Source: Planctomycetota bacterium
GTDB lineage: Bacteria; Planctomycetota; Phycisphaerae; Phycisphaerales; UBA1924
Direction of reading: 5' to 3'
Assembly (NCBI GenBank): GCA_018968885.1
Contig: JAGWZK010000012.1
Location: 1-64,000, forward strand
Length of the DNA stretch: 64,000 bases
Positions 15,970 to 25,254 of the stretch are shown in pieces; the stretch's first letter is position 1; each line of letters starts with the position of its first letter. Under the pieces are notes generated by a model. That model was given only the letters and a program-made list of their open reading frames with translations, was not told the DNA's origin and did no database searches. The translations under genes were made by a program, and so were the position numbers.

Positions 15970-17213
15970 GCACCAACCGCCGCGCTTTCACGTTGATCGA
16001 GCTCGCCCTCGCCACCGTGCTGGGCACCATCATCATCGCCGCGGCACTCGCAATCTTCACCAGCATGGATCGCGCCGATCGCCGCTTCGAGCGCCGCTTC
16101 GAAGAGACCGTCGCCGTCGAACGTCTGCACAACACACTTCGCAAAACCTTCGGTAGCATCGCCATGTCCGAAGAGCCCGCGCCCCCCGGCACTCCCGGCG
16201 TGCAGGCCACCAACGCTACCGCAGGCACTACGCAGCCCGGCCGCGCTGCCGAGCCCGATGTCTCTCTCACGCCCCTGTCGCTTCCTCCTCCCCGCTTTAT
16301 CATTCTCGAAGATCAGAATCCCGAAGTTCGCTCCATGGTCAACCTCGCCCGCGCTCTCGAAGGTGGTGGGGGCGGAGGCGTTGCTTCACCACAGATTCTC
16401 GAAGTCACGCTCACTCAGTCTCCTATCGGCGATGCCCGCGCCGCGGCCCTCGCGGCGTACCAGGCCCGCATGGCCGTGCGACTGGGCCTGCAGGATGCTG
16501 CCAACTCCGATGCCAACTCAGACACCAGCAGCGATGAAAGTGACGCCAGTGCCGCCAACACCGGTGAAGACCTCGCCGAGTCCGCCGCGCGCGATCGCGC
16601 TGCCGCACTCGATGCCCCCGCAGCAGCCGATGAAGAGGACGCCTTTGCCGGAAACCTCGTGCGAGGGCAGTTCTTTCTCCGCGCTGGCGTTCCTGATCGT
16701 CGCCGCCGCGATGAGATGAATCCGGATGAGATTCCCTGGGACCTCTACTGGGTGCGCATGCGTCCGCGCGAACGCATCGAATCCTTCGACGCTCCTCTGG
16801 CTCCTCCGGAGTACATCGGCGAGCCGATTCTCATTGCCTCTGGCCTTCGTTATTTCAACGTGCGGCTCTTCAAAGATCGCGGCTGGGTCCGCCAGCACTC
16901 CGCAACTTACTTTCAGCACCTTCCTGCGTATGTGCAGGTCGAGGTCGAGACCACCACCGGCATATGGGCCAAGTGGCTTTTTGAAGTCGGTTGGGTCATG
17001 TCTGCCGAGGTCCCCAAAGACGCCAACGAAGCACCTGCCGATGTCTCAGGCCAACCCCTCGATCGCGATGGCACCAAGGGTGGCTCCGAATCCGAGGGTA
17101 CCACGGGCTCGCCCGGTGACAACAAGGGAATCAAACGCGAGTCCATCATCAAGTTCGTCGAAGTCGCGCCCGCGACCAAGAGTGGCACCCCCGCCAAAGG
17201 AGGCGGCAAGTGA
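15966..17213 (+). CDS. Minor pseudopilin (GspJ-like), long form
   Basis: A 415-residue protein. The prepilin segment is RRA/FTLIELALATVLGTIIIAAAL, with Glu at +5. It is about twice the length of a normal GspJ. The extra length is low-complexity: an Ala/Pro/Thr region near 65-95, a Gly run near 135, and an Asp/Ser/Ala-rich acidic stretch near 175-220. The GTG start overlaps the previous stop, and its own TGA overlaps the next GTG. It probably helps initiate the pseudopilus; the insertions are of unknown role. Confidence 0.75.
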   Translation: MSTNRRAFTLIELALATVLGTIIIAAALAIFTSMDRADRRFERRFEETVAVERLHNTLRKTFGSIAMSEEPAPPGTPGVQATNATAGTTQPGRAAEPDVSLTPLSLPPPRFIILEDQNPEVRSMVNLARALEGGGGGGVASPQILEVTLTQSPIGDARAAALAAYQARMAVRLGLQDAANSDANSDTSSDESDASAANTGEDLAESAARDRAAALDAPAAADEEDAFAGNLVRGQFFLRAGVPDRRRRDEMNPDEIPWDLYWVRMRPRERIESFDAPLAPPEYIGEPILIASGLRYFNVRLFKDRGWVRQHSATYFQHLPAYVQVEVETTTGIWAKWLFEVGWVMSAEVPKDANEAPADVSGQPLDRDGTKGGSESEGTTGSPGDNKGIKRESIIKFVEVAPATKSGTPAKGGGK

Positions 17214-18088
17214 CTCCCTTTCGCCGTGGCTACGCACTGCCTCTGGTCCTCCTCCTCGCCCTTGTCGCCAGCGTGGTGATGGCCATGGTCCTCGATCGCC
17301 AGCGCACGCAAACCCTAAGTCAGAAACGGCAACTGGATCACTATCGCGACGATCACTTTGCCAAGGGCATGCAGGAAGCCGTCGATGCCTGGATGAAGTC
17401 CGTCGCCGCTCGCCCCATCGTCGAGTTGATCGAGCCCGATGGTCGCGCTCTGGATATGGATCTAGCCGGTGGCGTCACGCTTCGCCTCTACGTCTTTGAT
17501 GGACAGGGAAGCATCCTCACCGAAATCCTCGGCCTCAGTGGCGAGGCCCGCGTCGATGCCGCAAACCTCATCAGCGAGCTCTCGCAACTCCCCCCTGAGC
17601 TCCGCGCCGCCCTGCCCGACTTTCAACGCGGTCGCCTCACCGAACTCACGCGCCGCTTCGGCCCTCTCCAGATCAGTGTCAACACCGCCCCCGAGCCCGT
17701 CCTTCATGCCGCCGTTCGTTACGCCTTCGGCGGAAGCAACAGTGCCGACGCCGTCAAGGCCATCGTCGAAGCGCGCTCCGAAAAAGTCCTCGCCGCCGCC
17801 GACCTGTCGGATGTCATCGCCAAACTCAAAGGCGAAATCAACCAGCGCTCCGTCCTCACGCGCGTCCTCACCACGCAACCTGTCCTGTATCGCCTGGAAG
17901 CCCGCCTCTTTCGCACCGGGGCCTCCGCCGATGCCCGCCCCGCCGCCATCTACGCCGGATACACCATGATTTCCGGCCGTTCCACCCAGCGAGATCGAAC
18001 CGGCAGCCAGACTACGCGTCTCACCAGCATCTTTGACTGGCACCGCGTCCCCGACCCTCGGGAATATGTCGAGTTCCCGCCCCAATGA
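17210..18088 (+). CDS. GspK-like pseudopilin, helix-hairpin-helix type
   Basis: A 292-residue protein. It has a short leader (MTPFRRG), then a hydrophobic helix YALPLVLLLALVASVVMAMVL without the +5 glutamate, as is normal for GspK. The body contains the GspK alpha domain (AVRYAFGGSNSADAVKAIVEARSEK), and RLYVFDGQGSI near residue 90 recalls the GspK D-x-G-x segment. It would cap the pseudopilus tip with the I- and J-type proteins. The GTG start overlaps the previous stop codon (GTGA). Confidence 0.78.
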   Translation: MTPFRRGYALPLVLLLALVASVVMAMVLDRQRTQTLSQKRQLDHYRDDHFAKGMQEAVDAWMKSVAARPIVELIEPDGRALDMDLAGGVTLRLYVFDGQGSILTEILGLSGEARVDAANLISELSQLPPELRAALPDFQRGRLTELTRRFGPLQISVNTAPEPVLHAAVRYAFGGSNSADAVKAIVEARSEKVLAAADLSDVIAKLKGEINQRSVLTRVLTTQPVLYRLEARLFRTGASADARPAAIYAGYTMISGRSTQRDRTGSQTTRLTSIFDWHRVPDPREYVEFPPQ

Positions 18089-18190
18089 CGCGAAGTTTCC
18101 GCCCATGATCGGGCACAGTCGCTAAACTTGTCCGCATCGGCTGGCACACCTGCCCGCCGCGACGGACACGCTCGGAACGGATTCTCACGC

Positions 18191-18997
18191 ATGCCCCTCG
18201 GTACCACAGATCGATCCTCAATAGCGCGTCTGCGTCTCCTCGGGCGCATCGCCGTGGGCATGGGGCTTGCCGGTGCCGCCGCCGCCGGCGCATCTCTCTT
18301 TCTCTCCACGCCCACACCCACTGACGTCAAGATTCAACTCCCCGATCTCGAGCCCATCCAACCGATCTCCACCGCGCCGGTCGACGGCACCCGCGCCGAT
18401 ACCGAGGGACTCGCCTCGCGCCTGGTCCTGGTCTCCAATACACCTAAGCCCAAAGAAGTGCCCAAGGCCGAAGGCACCGCTCCCGTCCCCGCATCCGTCT
18501 TCATCCTCAAGGATCACGTCCGCTTTCTTGGTCTGGTCTCCGAATCCACACGCTTGATGGCCCTTCTGGCCGTCGATGCCAAGCAGCGCATCGTCGCTGA
18601 AAAAGACGTTTTCAAAGTCCCTCATGGCACCGAAAGCGTGACCGTCACCGTCAAATCCATCAGTGAATCTCAGATCGTCCTTCAGGACAACAAGGGCGAG
18701 CACGTTATTGACATCGCCATCAAAACCGGTTCGGCGCTGACCAAGGGCAAGGCCTCACCCGCCGCACCCCGCGCAGGAGTCAATAACCCCGCCGGTGTCG
18801 TCCCAATGACCCCCGAAGAGGCCCGCGCCAAGGTTGCTGCTGTCCGCCAAGCCCAGCGCGACAAGCAGATGATGCTCCGCAAGGAACGCCTCGAAGAGTT
18901 CGCCAAGGAAAACGGAATGGGGTTCGAAGAAGCCGATAAGGCCCTTCGTGAGAAGATGCCTGAGCTTTACGAAGACGACGAAAAGGACGGCAAATGA
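18191..18997 (+). CDS. GspC/PilP-like periplasmic linker protein
   Basis: A 268-residue protein with one N-terminal membrane span (IAVGMGLAGAAAAGASLFL, about 19-37), a Pro/Thr-rich periplasmic linker, and a beta-rich domain (ILKDHVRFLGLVSES, then SVTVTVKSI and IVLQDNKGEHVI) resembling the HR domain of GspC or PilP. The C-terminus is a charged helix of about 60 residues. Such proteins connect the inner-membrane platform to the secretin. The ATG at 18191 was chosen over a TTG 63 bases upstream. The family assignment rests on order and architecture, not on a clear motif. Confidence 0.55.
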   Translation: MPLGTTDRSSIARLRLLGRIAVGMGLAGAAAAGASLFLSTPTPTDVKIQLPDLEPIQPISTAPVDGTRADTEGLASRLVLVSNTPKPKEVPKAEGTAPVPASVFILKDHVRFLGLVSESTRLMALLAVDAKQRIVAEKDVFKVPHGTESVTVTVKSISESQIVLQDNKGEHVIDIAIKTGSALTKGKASPAAPRAGVNNPAGVVPMTPEEARAKVAAVRQAQRDKQMMLRKERLEEFAKENGMGFEEADKALREKMPELYEDDEKDGK

Positions 18998-20610
18998 GCG
19001 CGCGAATCGTCTACCTCGCGCAAGACCCCAGAGCGGGCAAAATCCGCTCACTCCGTCTCGTCAACGAGCGCCTTGGTGGCTCTGCCGATCAATCTTGGGC
19101 CGCACGCCCCGAAGATGGTGGCGAGATCGCCACCCAGGTCGCCACCGCCGCCGCACACTGGCTCAGCGAGCGTCTCACCACCAACGATCAATCTGCCTCC
19201 GACGTCTCCCTACTCTGCATCGACGTTGAGGGCTCGCTCTGCTCTTGGCTCTCTGCCCCTTCCGCCGACGCAAAGACCGTCGAGACGCTCGCGCGGCAGG
19301 CCCCATCCTCAGATGGTGATCTCGGCCCAGCCCCCCTCACCCCACTCGCCCACTTTGCCCAGTCTCCTCTCGATGCCTCCGTACAACCCCTTGGCCCCGA
19401 AGCCGTTGACACCGCCCTGGCCAAGTCCAACAAGAAGGCCGCGATCCTTCCCTCCAAGCGCATCCCCGTCCTCGTCGCTGCTGATGCCCCCGCTCGACTC
19501 CTGATCGACGCACTCGATGCTCGCGGCATCCGCGTGCACCGCGTCACCTCACTCTGGCAGGCACTCGCCGCCGCCTGGGACGCACCACCAGCCGGTGAGC
19601 CCGGCCTCACTACCGCCACCACCGTGGCCACCGTACTCGTCGACCCCGTCGGTCGCATCGTCTGGTCTTGGTCGATTCGCGGCACACTCCTTGCCGGCGG
19701 AACTCTCCGCGTCCCCCTCTCACGATCCGACGACGGTGTCGATCTTCCCATCCTCACCTCGGATCACGCGGCACGCCTCTGCACCGAGTGGCTCTCGTGG
19801 AGCGCTCAGGTCGGTTGTGGCCCCACCCGCATCGTCATCATCGCCCCCGAGGGCTCCCCCTCTACCGCCGACTTTGGTCAGACTCTTACCAAATTGTGGA
19901 AGGGTGCCACCGCAGACTTTGTCACCACCCCAGATCCCGTTCTGGCCACTCTCAAACGCGTTGCGGCATCTGTTGAGGTCGGCTCCGGTGTCGCTCGTCC
20001 CACGGGTGATGCCCTTACGGCACTTGAGAATCGCCCCGGCTCCATGCACCGCTCCTCTCACGTGTGGGTCGCCGCAGGTGTTGCCGCACTCGCAGTCGCC
20101 CTCTTCGTGCTGGCCTTCCGACTCTCACGCGATGCTTCCCAGAGTGACTCCGCCGCCAATTCCTATCGCGAGCAGTGGACCAAACTCGTCGAGACCGCTG
20201 TCCCTGGTGCCATGACTTCGCTGGATGGGCCTTTGATGGCGTTGCAGGATGAAGTGGACAAGAAGGAAAAGGACTTCAAGCCGCCAGAACGCGTCGAGCT
20301 TGCGTTGCCGATTCTGCAGGAATTGGAAACCCTCTCCATGGTGCTCGGCTCCGGTGAGATTCAACTCGATGAGCTCGATCTGGATTCCGGGCAGAATGTG
20401 GTCCGTCTGCGCGTCACCGCCGCTTCCACCGAACGCGCCGAAGAGATTCGCGAGGCCCTGCGCGCCATTGGTGGCTCCAACATCGCCAATTGGAGTGAGC
20501 CCCAATATCCGCCCAACGCGCAGCCCGGTCAGAAGTTGACCGTCACCTATCTGGGCAGTTGGAAAGAGAATCTCCGCAAGCGCGCCCCTGGCAGCGGAGG
20601 CAATCGATGA
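18994..20610 (+). CDS. GspL-like assembly protein
   Basis: A 538-residue protein that overlaps the previous gene by ATGA. A large cytoplasmic N-terminal part (1-355) has the position and rough strand-helix rhythm of the actin-like domain of GspL/PilM. One membrane span follows (VWVAAGVAALAVALFVLAF, about 356-374), then a periplasmic ferredoxin-like domain similar to GspL/PilN C-termini. It would link the assembly ATPase to the platform. The sequence is divergent, so the assignment depends on topology and gene order. Confidence 0.6.
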   Translation: MSARIVYLAQDPRAGKIRSLRLVNERLGGSADQSWAARPEDGGEIATQVATAAAHWLSERLTTNDQSASDVSLLCIDVEGSLCSWLSAPSADAKTVETLARQAPSSDGDLGPAPLTPLAHFAQSPLDASVQPLGPEAVDTALAKSNKKAAILPSKRIPVLVAADAPARLLIDALDARGIRVHRVTSLWQALAAAWDAPPAGEPGLTTATTVATVLVDPVGRIVWSWSIRGTLLAGGTLRVPLSRSDDGVDLPILTSDHAARLCTEWLSWSAQVGCGPTRIVIIAPEGSPSTADFGQTLTKLWKGATADFVTTPDPVLATLKRVAASVEVGSGVARPTGDALTALENRPGSMHRSSHVWVAAGVAALAVALFVLAFRLSRDASQSDSAANSYREQWTKLVETAVPGAMTSLDGPLMALQDEVDKKEKDFKPPERVELALPILQELETLSMVLGSGEIQLDELDLDSGQNVVRLRVTAASTERAEEIREALRAIGGSNIANWSEPQYPPNAQPGQKLTVTYLGSWKENLRKRAPGSGGNR

Positions 20611-21227
20611 GCACCATCTCCACCTCCGATCCGCTCTCACCCTCAATGGGCTCTCGTCCCGGCACTACGCCGCGCGAACAGGCGCGCGAGCAGGCACGTC
20701 AGGATGTTGCCGTCGCCGCCGCGCGTCAGGCCCGGCGCAACACTCCCACGCATCTCATCATCCTAGCTCTTCTTCTCCTCGGCATCGCGCTGGTCTGCAC
20801 CTTGGTCGCCGGTGCTTCCCGCTCGTCAGCACAATTGCGCCTCGATGCGCAGAAGCGTCAATCCACGCGCGTCGCCGAACTCGTGGCGCGGCTCAATCAA
20901 CTTTCCGAGGCCGAACGCTCCGGCATCCAGCGCTGGGGTCAGCCCGCCGAACGCGTGCAATCCAAGATTCAACAGGCCGCGGTGCAGGCCGGCATCAAAG
21001 CCGCGATCCCTCCCGTCAACCCAACCCGGTCCAGCCCCATCGGCGATGCCCAGCGCATTCAGTTCAAATACGACATCCGCGATGAATCTCTACCCGCCCT
21101 CCTCAAATGGGTCGAGATCGCCACGCGCGATGTGCCAGGGCTGGAGGTCTATGCCGTCCGTATTCGCCCCGAAGCCAACCAGTGGGATCTCAACGTCACC
21201 TTCAGTCGCTGGGAACGCACTCGCTAG
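20607..21227 (+). CDS. GspM-like assembly protein
   Basis: A 206-residue bitopic protein with a cytoplasmic N-terminus of about 50 residues, one membrane helix (LIILALLLLGIALVCTLVAGA), a coiled-coil-like stretch (RLDAQKRQSTRVAELVARLNQL), and a small alpha/beta domain ending ALLKWVEIATRDVPGLEV, the GspM/PilO pattern. The ATG at 20607 overlaps the GspL-like stop. It would pair with the L-like protein in the inner membrane. Confidence 0.65.
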   Translation: MSTISTSDPLSPSMGSRPGTTPREQAREQARQDVAVAAARQARRNTPTHLIILALLLLGIALVCTLVAGASRSSAQLRLDAQKRQSTRVAELVARLNQLSEAERSGIQRWGQPAERVQSKIQQAAVQAGIKAAIPPVNPTRSSPIGDAQRIQFKYDIRDESLPALLKWVEIATRDVPGLEVYAVRIRPEANQWDLNVTFSRWERTR

Positions 21228-21273
21228 TTTCGCATCACACACGTCAGTCTGGAAGCAGGAGTTTTCTTCAGTG

Positions 21274-21927
21274 ATGAAATTTCGATCAACCGTGCCAAAT
21301 GCTCCAAGCGTGATGCTGATGGTGGCGTGCCTCCTCCCTGTGTGCGGGTCCCTGTGCCTCCTCTCCGGGTGCAAGACCACCCGCATGACTCCTGAGGAGT
21401 TATCCGCCGAAGAGCGCGACCGCCGCCTCCGCGAGAGCTATCGCCTTTTCTCCGCCGGACAAGCCGCCCAGAAATCCGGAAATCTTCAGGCCGCGCGCGA
21501 GTACTACTCCCAGGCCGTCGAGCTCAACGCCGACCTTGCCGCCGCGTGGAACAATCTGGGCATCGTCCTCATGGAGAGCGAAAAGCCAGACTATCTCAAC
21601 GCCGCTGCGGCACTCCGCAAATCCGCCGAACTCTCTCCCTCCGATCCCCGCCCATATGAAAATCTCGGCCTGCTCTACCGTCGCGCTGGCTGGTATCCTG
21701 AATCAGTCCGCTATTACGGCATGTCCCTCGAACGCGACAAGAACTACCTTCCCTCACTTCGTGGCTACGCCCTCGGCGCCATCGAAACCTCAGCGATCGA
21801 TGAAACCCTGCTTGAGCACATCAAACAGGCCCTGTTGATCGAAACCGAACCCGCCTGGCGGCTCGAATTCGAACGCTTCAAACTCCGCGTTGAAGGCGAA
21901 CTCCGCGCCATGAAGGAAGCCAAGTAA
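21274..21927 (+). CDS. TPR-repeat lipoprotein
   Basis: A 217-residue secreted protein. The signal peptide ends in a lipobox (LLSGC), so it should be lipid-anchored. At least three tetratricopeptide repeats follow, for example AGQAAQKSGNLQAAREYYSQA and AAWNNLGIVLMES. It resembles PilF/PilW-type pilotins, which escort secretins to the outer membrane. That role fits its place at the end of the pseudopilus operon but is not shown by sequence alone. AGGAG lies 12 bases before the ATG; a GTG 3 bases upstream is also possible. Confidence 0.82.
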   Translation: MKFRSTVPNAPSVMLMVACLLPVCGSLCLLSGCKTTRMTPEELSAEERDRRLRESYRLFSAGQAAQKSGNLQAAREYYSQAVELNADLAAAWNNLGIVLMESEKPDYLNAAAALRKSAELSPSDPRPYENLGLLYRRAGWYPESVRYYGMSLERDKNYLPSLRGYALGAIETSAIDETLLEHIKQALLIETEPAWRLEFERFKLRVEGELRAMKEAK

Positions 21928-21975
21928 TCACACGTCGCCCTCGACGCTCGATGCGCCTCGGCTGCTGATCATTTG

Positions 21976-23499
21976 CTACTTGCCTTTGGCCATATCGCGC
22001 GTGGCGATGGCGCGGGCCGCACGCATGCCACTCTGCAACGCGCCTTCCATATAGCCGACAAACTTGTAGCACGTGTGCTCTCCGGCGAGGAAGAAGTGCC
22101 CATCCATGTGCGTTTGCTCCATCAACGGGCCCACCTTCGTCACTTGCCCGGGGGCGGGAAATGAATACCCAGCCATCGCAAATGGCTCGTTCGGCCAGTT
22201 CATATACGTGGTCTTCTCCACTTGAGCGCGATATCCCGGGAAAAGTCCTTCCAGCGATTTCGACATCGTCGCATCGCGGCGCTGACGATCCATCGAGCTC
22301 ACCGCGCGGCAGGCCGGCCCACCATGAAACGCCGCCAGCACAGCCCCGGCTGTTTGGCCGTTGGCCTCACCTTGGTTGTCCGTGGCGTCCCATGTGGAAC
22401 TGATGAACTCTTCATCGACACCATACTGACTCAACTTGGGCGTGGCCTTTTCCCAGAATCGCTCCTTGACGACAGAAAAGTGCTTCGCTGCCACGCCCAT
22501 CTGCGGCATCATCTCCGTCGGCAAGGCGGGCGAGAAGTTCACCTTTCCCCACGTCGTTGGGGGCGTGGCCAAAACGACATCGTCGCATTCAAACTGGCGA
22601 TCGTCGGAAACATCAACGATGATGCGTCCTTCAGTGCGCCACACGGTGCGCACATACACGCCTGTGACGATTTTCTCCGTACCGATCGCTCGTGCCAGCA
22701 TCGTCGCAAGCTGGTCATTGCCACCCTTGCAGCGATACACCTCCGATTCCGTCCAGTATTTCTCCAGGCCGCCACCCTTTACTGCGGCCAATTGCCCCAG
22801 CAGCGATTGCTTGATCGTGTCCTGTCCGTTGTCTCCTGCCAGCGTCGCCTTCATCAATCGCTTCGCCAGGTCCGATGCCCCGCACCCGTCGATCCACTGC
22901 TGCACCGACATCGCATCCATTTTCTCTGCATTGGGTGAACGCCAGGGATAATCCTCGTCCACTTTCGCTGCCAGTGCGTTCATCTGGTTCAGTGCCTTTT
23001 GAGCATCTTCCCACACCTGCGACGCCTCTGCCTCTGTCAATCGTTTGCGATCAATCACAATCGGCATCATCGCCGATTCATCATCCGTCACATCCATCAA
23101 CTCAAGGCCAAACGTCTTGGCATATCCCACCCACGCCGGATGGTTGCTGCCGATTAATTCGCCACCGAACTCCACATTCCGCCCGTTGGCAAACTCCCGC
23201 TCATTCGCCGCATTGGCGCTCAGCACGCGCCCGCCGATGCGGTTTCTCGCCTCGATCACCTTGACGTCATACCCCGCCGCTTTCAATTCATACGCGCACG
23301 CCAATCCCGCAAACCCGCCTCCAATCACCACCACGCGCTTGCCACCAGCCGGTTGCAGATTCAATCGGCCCAGCGCACCCTGGCTGATCATCAGCCCCGC
23401 CGCCGTCGCAGCCGACATCTTCAGAAACTCGCGCCGCTCCAGTGCCGAAGGTGAATGCCCAAATCGTTGCGCCAGAACTGAAAACACCGAACGCGACAT
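21976..23499 (-). CDS. FAD-dependent amine oxidase, Tat-exported
   Basis: A 507-residue flavoprotein of the amine oxidase/phytoene-desaturase family. A twin-arginine signal (RREFLK, then a hydrophobic Ala/Gly stretch) precedes the dinucleotide motif VVVIGGGFAGLACAYEL and IEARNRIGGRV. The C-terminal FAD segment is FFLAGEHTCYKFVGYMEGA. It should oxidise an amine or related substrate outside the cytoplasmic membrane with release of H2O2. The ATG has GGAGG 6 bases upstream. It is the last of three minus-strand genes (M42-like peptidase, SRPBCC protein, oxidase). Confidence 0.9.
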   Translation of the reverse strand: MSRSVFSVLAQRFGHSPSALERREFLKMSAATAAGLMISQGALGRLNLQPAGGKRVVVIGGGFAGLACAYELKAAGYDVKVIEARNRIGGRVLSANAANEREFANGRNVEFGGELIGSNHPAWVGYAKTFGLELMDVTDDESAMMPIVIDRKRLTEAEASQVWEDAQKALNQMNALAAKVDEDYPWRSPNAEKMDAMSVQQWIDGCGASDLAKRLMKATLAGDNGQDTIKQSLLGQLAAVKGGGLEKYWTESEVYRCKGGNDQLATMLARAIGTEKIVTGVYVRTVWRTEGRIIVDVSDDRQFECDDVVLATPPTTWGKVNFSPALPTEMMPQMGVAAKHFSVVKERFWEKATPKLSQYGVDEEFISSTWDATDNQGEANGQTAGAVLAAFHGGPACRAVSSMDRQRRDATMSKSLEGLFPGYRAQVEKTTYMNWPNEPFAMAGYSFPAPGQVTKVGPLMEQTHMDGHFFLAGEHTCYKFVGYMEGALQSGMRAARAIATRDMAKGK

Positions 23500-23578
23500 G
23501 CAACCTCCAATGCTGCTTCATCTCTGATTCTTCAGAGCGGCCACCCTACCAGCGCGACAAGAGTATTCCAAGCCCTCT

Positions 23579-24010
23579 TCATCTCGCCTCAGCCGCGCGC
23601 TTGATGCACTGCAGGTCGTCCATCAATTCCTTCTTCAGCGCCCCACCCATCATCCACAGAATGATCTTTGAGCCAAACCCCATCGGTCGCATCGTCATCG
23701 ACAGCAAGGTTCCGCTCCCCTGTGCCGCGACCGAAATCTCACCCGTGAACCCCGGCCCCTTCGACATCGACGCGAATTCGTACCGCTTCCCCGGCTCAAA
23801 TCCCGTCACCTCGATCATCGCCTCCGCCGTACCCGATCCAATCTTCCGCTTCTCGCGCCACTTGGTTCCCGCCCGCATCGGTCCGGGCGTGAGCATCTCC
23901 ACGCTCAAAATCTTGGGCTGCATCTTCGGACTTCCATCAATATCCGAAGCAATCGCAAAAACCCGCTCCGGCGCTGCCGCCACATCAATACTCATAGTGA
24001 GATCAGCCAT
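23579..24010 (-). CDS. SRPBCC family protein
   Basis: A 143-residue protein of the START/Bet v 1-like superfamily. It begins with MSIDVAAAPERVFAIASDI and continues with RAGTKWREKRK and GFEPGKRYEF, the standard order of the polyketide-cyclase-like SRPBCC fold, which binds a hydrophobic ligand in a deep cavity. The ATG at 24010 has TATGCT exactly 6 bases upstream and no ribosome site. The ligand is unknown. It lies 20 bases after the peptidase gene. Confidence 0.82.
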   Translation of the reverse strand: MADLTMSIDVAAAPERVFAIASDIDGSPKMQPKILSVEMLTPGPMRAGTKWREKRKIGSGTAEAMIEVTGFEPGKRYEFASMSKGPGFTGEISVAAQGSGTLLSMTMRPMGFGSKIILWMMGGALKKELMDDLQCIKRAAEAR

Positions 24011-24016
24011 GCCATC

Positions 24017-24022
24017 AGCATA
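24017..24022 (-). promoter_or_regulatory. Candidate -10 box for leaderless SRPBCC mRNA
   Basis: TATGCT on the minus strand ends 6 bases before the ATG at 24010. A TTGTGC lies 16 bp further upstream as a weak -35. The arrangement is identical to that of the adjacent peptidase gene. Confidence 0.5.
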
Positions 24023-24030
24023 CCAAACTC

Positions 24031-25248
24031 TTATCCCAGCACAAACGACCGCTCGCCCCACAATTTCTCAATCCGTGAGTGCATGATCTCGCTCACCGGT
24101 AACCTCTGTGCACATCCCACCAAAAGCTCCACCAATCCCAGATAGTCATCCACCCCGATGTACTCTCGCCCAACGACAGCCGCGCTTGTGTTCGTCCCCG
24201 CCTGCACCGCAGCCAGGTCCGCCATGTTGTGATAGTTTCCCAATGGCAAGCACACGCACGTCGCGTCATACCCGCTGGAGTAATACACCGACGCCTCGCA
24301 CGCCCCCCCCGCCATCAACTTTCTCTGCCACTTGAATTTCGGCTTGGGCTGCTCCGCCAACTTCTGCTGCGCAGTCGGAGACACCGTGCCGCTCAATTCC
24401 TCCGCCCGCGCCGCAATCGCATCCGTCAACGTCGGCGAGAAAATCGACAACCGATCGCCCACCCTCACAATCGGCCCATCATGAATCGGCGAATCCGCAA
24501 AACTCCGCGAATTCTCCAACGCGATCACCCGCGCATCATGCGGAATTGTCCCATTCCGCACGGCCGCGATCGCCCCGATAAACCCAATTTCCTCCGCCCG
24601 CGTAAACAGCAACCGCACGGGTTGCGGCAGCTTATCTCCGCCCTTCACCAATCTCAAAATCCCATCCATCGCATCCAGCATCGACGCCACCGCCGACAAA
24701 TCATCGCACGCATCCGTGTGAAACACACCATCCCCATCCACCTCAGCCCGCGGCACATCCCACCGTGCAATATCCCCAACCTTCACCTCAGCACTCGCCT
24801 CACTCGCGCGTGCCGGCGGATCAATCTCAATCAGATAGTGGTCAAACGGCGATCCCGTCGCCACTTCCTTATTCAACACCGTCCCCACACCAAGCTGCCC
24901 GCCGCGCTTCGCATCCGGCTCTCCGGCATACATCGCCACTCGCGCGTTCACAAAGTAATCCGCCATCACGCCGCCGCGAAATGAAGCCAGCACCCGCCCA
25001 CCCGGCAACACCTTCTCAACCACAAACGCAGGATGATCCAGGTGAGCAGTAAAGTAAAGACTCGGTGAAGATTCACCCGCCTCCAACGCTTTCACCTTCA
25101 CCGTCAGGTTGCCGCTGACATCCGCCGCGATCTCCAATTCCGGCCGCGCGGCCACCCATTCCTTGATATACCGCACCACGTGCCCCTCCCGACCCGCGGC
25201 AGTCGGCAGTTGCGTCACTTCAAACAACGTCTTCAACTCAGCTTGCAT
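24031..25248 (-). CDS. M42-like aminopeptidase (M20/M28/M42 clan)
   Basis: A 405-residue cytoplasmic di-zinc peptidase-fold protein. Likely ligand segments in order are TAHLDHP (first His/Asp), HTDACDD (bridging Asp), TRAEEIGF (catalytic Glu-Glu pair), ALENSRS and GNYHNM (last His). An unusual insertion replaces part of the M42 lid domain, so it is a divergent member. It would release N-terminal residues from peptides. The ATG at 25248 has TATGCT 6 bases upstream. It heads a minus-strand group with an SRPBCC protein and an amine oxidase. Confidence 0.78.
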   Translation of the reverse strand: MQAELKTLFEVTQLPTAAGREGHVVRYIKEWVAARPELEIAADVSGNLTVKVKALEAGESSPSLYFTAHLDHPAFVVEKVLPGGRVLASFRGGVMADYFVNARVAMYAGEPDAKRGGQLGVGTVLNKEVATGSPFDHYLIEIDPPARASEASAEVKVGDIARWDVPRAEVDGDGVFHTDACDDLSAVASMLDAMDGILRLVKGGDKLPQPVRLLFTRAEEIGFIGAIAAVRNGTIPHDARVIALENSRSFADSPIHDGPIVRVGDRLSIFSPTLTDAIAARAEELSGTVSPTAQQKLAEQPKPKFKWQRKLMAGGACEASVYYSSGYDATCVCLPLGNYHNMADLAAVQAGTNTSAAVVGREYIGVDDYLGLVELLVGCAQRLPVSEIMHSRIEKLWGERSFVLG

Positions 25249-25254
25249 GCCCCA

